This document shows positions 62,465-64,000 of a DNA stretch of 64,000 nucleotides, piece after piece (the stretch's first letter is position 1; each line of letters begins with the position of its first letter). Under the pieces are notes generated by a model that was not told where the DNA came from, ran no database searches, and saw only the letters and a list, made by a program, of their open reading frames with translations. This stretch comes from Rathayibacter iranicus NCPPB 2253 = VKM Ac-1602. Its GTDB lineage: Bacteria; Actinomycetota; Actinomycetes; Actinomycetales; Microbacteriaceae. A program made the position numbers and the translations under genes. The DNA is taken from positions 310,001 through 374,000 of the forward strand of contig NZ_QGDV01000001.1 of assembly GCF_003149025.1 (NCBI RefSeq), written 5' to 3'.

Positions 62465-63921
62465 GCGAGCATCGCCTTCAGCTCGGCGAGCCCGTCCACG
62501 ATCTCTGTTTCCAGGGCTTCAATATCGGCGATGATCTCGAGAGGTGGCCGGTGCTCGACCTCGTCGTGGACGATCTCCTTGTAGCGGTTGAGGGAGAGAT
62601 CGTAGCCCTGAGCGGCAATGTCCGCCTTGGACACTGTGAACGACTGGTCGGTGCGGGTCCGCTCGCGTTCGCTGGTGCGGCGGTCTGCCCAGCGGGTGAG
62701 CACGTCCGGCAGGTCGTTCGCTTCGATCGGGTTGCGCTTGTCATCGAGGGAGAAGCCGTCGGCGTGCACATCATAGAACCAGACGTCGTCGGTGCCGCCG
62801 GAATCCGTCTTCGTGAAGAACAGGATCGCGGTCGAGACTCCCGCGTAGGGGCGGAAGACGCCGGACGGGAGCTTGACGACCGCGTCGAGCTTCTGGTCCT
62901 CCACGAGCATTCGCCTCAACGCCTTGTGCGCGGTTGACGAGCCGAACAGCACACCGTCGGGCACGATCACGGCCGCACGGCCGCCGGGCTTCAGCAGCTT
63001 CAGGAACAGGGCGACGAAGAGCAGTTCGGTCTTCTTGGTCTTCACGATGCGCTGTAGATCCTTCGACGTCGACTCGTAGTCGAGCGAGCCCGCGAAGGGC
63101 GGGTTGGCGAGGATCAGCGTGTATCGCTCGGCGTCGTCGCTCGCGCCCTCGGAGAGCGAGTCGCGGTAGCGGATGTCGGGCGCCTCGATGCCGTGGAGCA
63201 GCATGTTCATGCTGCCGATGCGCAGCATGGTCGAGTCGAAGTCGAACCCGTGGAACATGCTCGTGTGGAAGTGCGAGCGCTGTGCCGCGTTCGTCAAGAC
63301 GCCCGGGTGCTCGCGCCGCACGTACTCCGACGCGGCGACGAGGAATCCGGCCGTGCCGCACGCGGGATCGCAGATTTCGTCGGCCGGCTGGGGCGCCATC
63401 ATCGCGACCATCAGCTCGATGATGTGCCGCGGAGTGCGGAACTGCCCGTTTACTCCCGCGGAGGCGATCTTCGACAGAAGGTACTCGTATAGGTCACCGT
63501 TGGTGTCGCGCTCGGCCATGGGGATGTCGTCGAGCATGTCGACCACCCGCGACAGCAACGCGGGCGTCGGGATGGTGAAGCGGGCGTCGCGCATGTGCTC
63601 GCCGTAGGTCGAGCCGTCACCGCCGAGGGTGCGCAAGAACGGGAAGACACCGTTGCCGAGAACGTCCCACATGACTTCGGGGTCGTCGTTCTTGAAACGG
63701 CTCCACCTCAGGTGCTCTTGCCCCCGCCGGTAAATCGACCGCTCGACTTTACCGCCCGTGACGCGCGCCTTCCTCTCGGCGAGCGTCTGCAGGTCGTCGA
63801 GCCGGCGCACGAACAGCAGGTAGGTGATCTGCTCGATCACCTCGAGCGGATTCGAGATGCCCCCGGACCAGAACGCATCCCAGACCCGATCGATCTTGGT
63901 CTTCAACTCTCCGGTGATCAC
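62461..63921 (-). CDS. hsdM: Type I restriction-modification DNA methyltransferase subunit M
   Basis: A 486-residue N6-adenine methyltransferase. The N-terminal helical HsdM_N region is followed by the SAM-binding motif DPACGTAGFLVAASEY near residue 185 and the catalytic NPPF (ILANPPFAGS) near 273. The GTG at 63921 lies 6 nt after TATGGT on the minus strand, so the mRNA is probably leaderless. First gene of the hsdM-hsdS-hsdR operon, with 4-bp overlaps throughout. Confidence 0.95.
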   Translation of the reverse strand: MITGELKTKIDRVWDAFWSGGISNPLEVIEQITYLLFVRRLDDLQTLAERKARVTGGKVERSIYRRGQEHLRWSRFKNDDPEVMWDVLGNGVFPFLRTLGGDGSTYGEHMRDARFTIPTPALLSRVVDMLDDIPMAERDTNGDLYEYLLSKIASAGVNGQFRTPRHIIELMVAMMAPQPADEICDPACGTAGFLVAASEYVRREHPGVLTNAAQRSHFHTSMFHGFDFDSTMLRIGSMNMLLHGIEAPDIRYRDSLSEGASDDAERYTLILANPPFAGSLDYESTSKDLQRIVKTKKTELLFVALFLKLLKPGGRAAVIVPDGVLFGSSTAHKALRRMLVEDQKLDAVVKLPSGVFRPYAGVSTAILFFTKTDSGGTDDVWFYDVHADGFSLDDKRNPIEANDLPDVLTRWADRRTSERERTRTDQSFTVSKADIAAQGYDLSLNRYKEIVHDEVEHRPPLEIIADIEALETEIVDGLAELKAMLA

Positions 63922-63927
63922 GTCCTC

Positions 63928-63933
63928 ACCATA
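63928..63933 (-). promoter_or_regulatory. Leaderless -10 box of hsdM
   Basis: TATGGT on the minus strand (63928-63933) ends 6 nt before the hsdM GTG. No clear -35 was found in the remaining 67 bp. Confidence 0.45.
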
Positions 63934-64000
63934 TCGGAGCTATCGTCGCTACCCGTCGCGCTCGGCGCTGTCGACACTGGGCGAGCAGCGCGGCGAGTTC

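Overview
The window reads as chromosomal DNA of a high-GC actinobacterium, most likely a member of the Microbacteriaceae (a Rathayibacter/Clavibacter/Leifsonia-type organism). The grounds are: GC-rich codons throughout; many GTG and TTG starts; several mRNAs that appear leaderless (a TANNNT box 6-7 nt before the start codon); an HspR-type HAIR operator in front of a Clp ATPase; a class Ib nrdHIEF operon behind NrdR-like boxes; a class A PBP with PASTA domains; and a sugar ABC transporter with no ATPase gene of its own. The genus is inference. I found no rRNA, tRNA, CRISPR array, transposase or integrase gene.

Layout. 1-2036: PIG-L deacetylase and acyl-CoA dehydrogenase-like gene (coupled), then a MarR regulator. 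2091-3351: rplJ-rplL with leader hairpin and terminator. 3407-5591: MarR, VOC and LacI genes. 5592-9746: carbohydrate ABC transporter (binding protein plus two permeases) with three LacI-type operator candidates, a 3' stem-loop element and a strong terminator. 9811-11311: small unrecognised genes. 11509-19176: ABC exporter, DUF305/DUF3105 pair, Nramp transporter, and cystathionine synthase/gamma-lyase pair. 19256-23933: two glycosyltransferases, a coiled-coil protein and a cytoplasmic tail-spike-like beta-helix protein. 24298-31014: a repeated locus with a secreted I36-type peptide, three paralogous lipoproteins, an HlyD-like adaptor and a MacB-like transporter, plus decayed copies of the peptide and adaptor genes. 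31055-36469: glycerate kinase and nrdHIEF. 36457-41301: an islet with a phosphopantetheinyl transferase/acyl carrier/GNAT cassette, a truncated MFS gene, two decayed MNT-HepT loci, a truncated GNAT and an aldo/keto reductase. 41381-51449: ClpC-like ATPase under HAIR control, PBP with PASTA domains, LCP ligase, glycosyltransferase and secreted protein. 51557-57482: second sugar ABC operon (ChvE/MmsB type) with LacI regulator. 57957-63921: complete type I restriction-modification operon hsdM-hsdS-hsdR.

Two signals stand out as possibly undescribed. (1) A family of three structured 3' elements (9572-9676, 32737-32844, and 55043-55142 on the minus strand). They share two unpaired cores, but all their stems differ in sequence while staying paired. 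All three lie in the same orientation relative to transcription and start at or within a few bases of a stop codon. This covariation points to a function in RNA, for example mRNA 3'-end protection or differential expression inside operons. (2) The peptide-lipoprotein-adaptor-transporter locus at 24298-31014. Its remains show that a unit of the form peptide-lipoprotein-adaptor was duplicated and partly lost, while near-identical lipoprotein 3' ends were kept, which looks like an antagonism or immunity-type system under turnover.

All calls were made by reading the sequence. Family names rest on recognised motifs, not on database searches, and gene starts were chosen from Shine-Dalgarno sequences, leaderless -10 boxes, overlaps or family length as stated.
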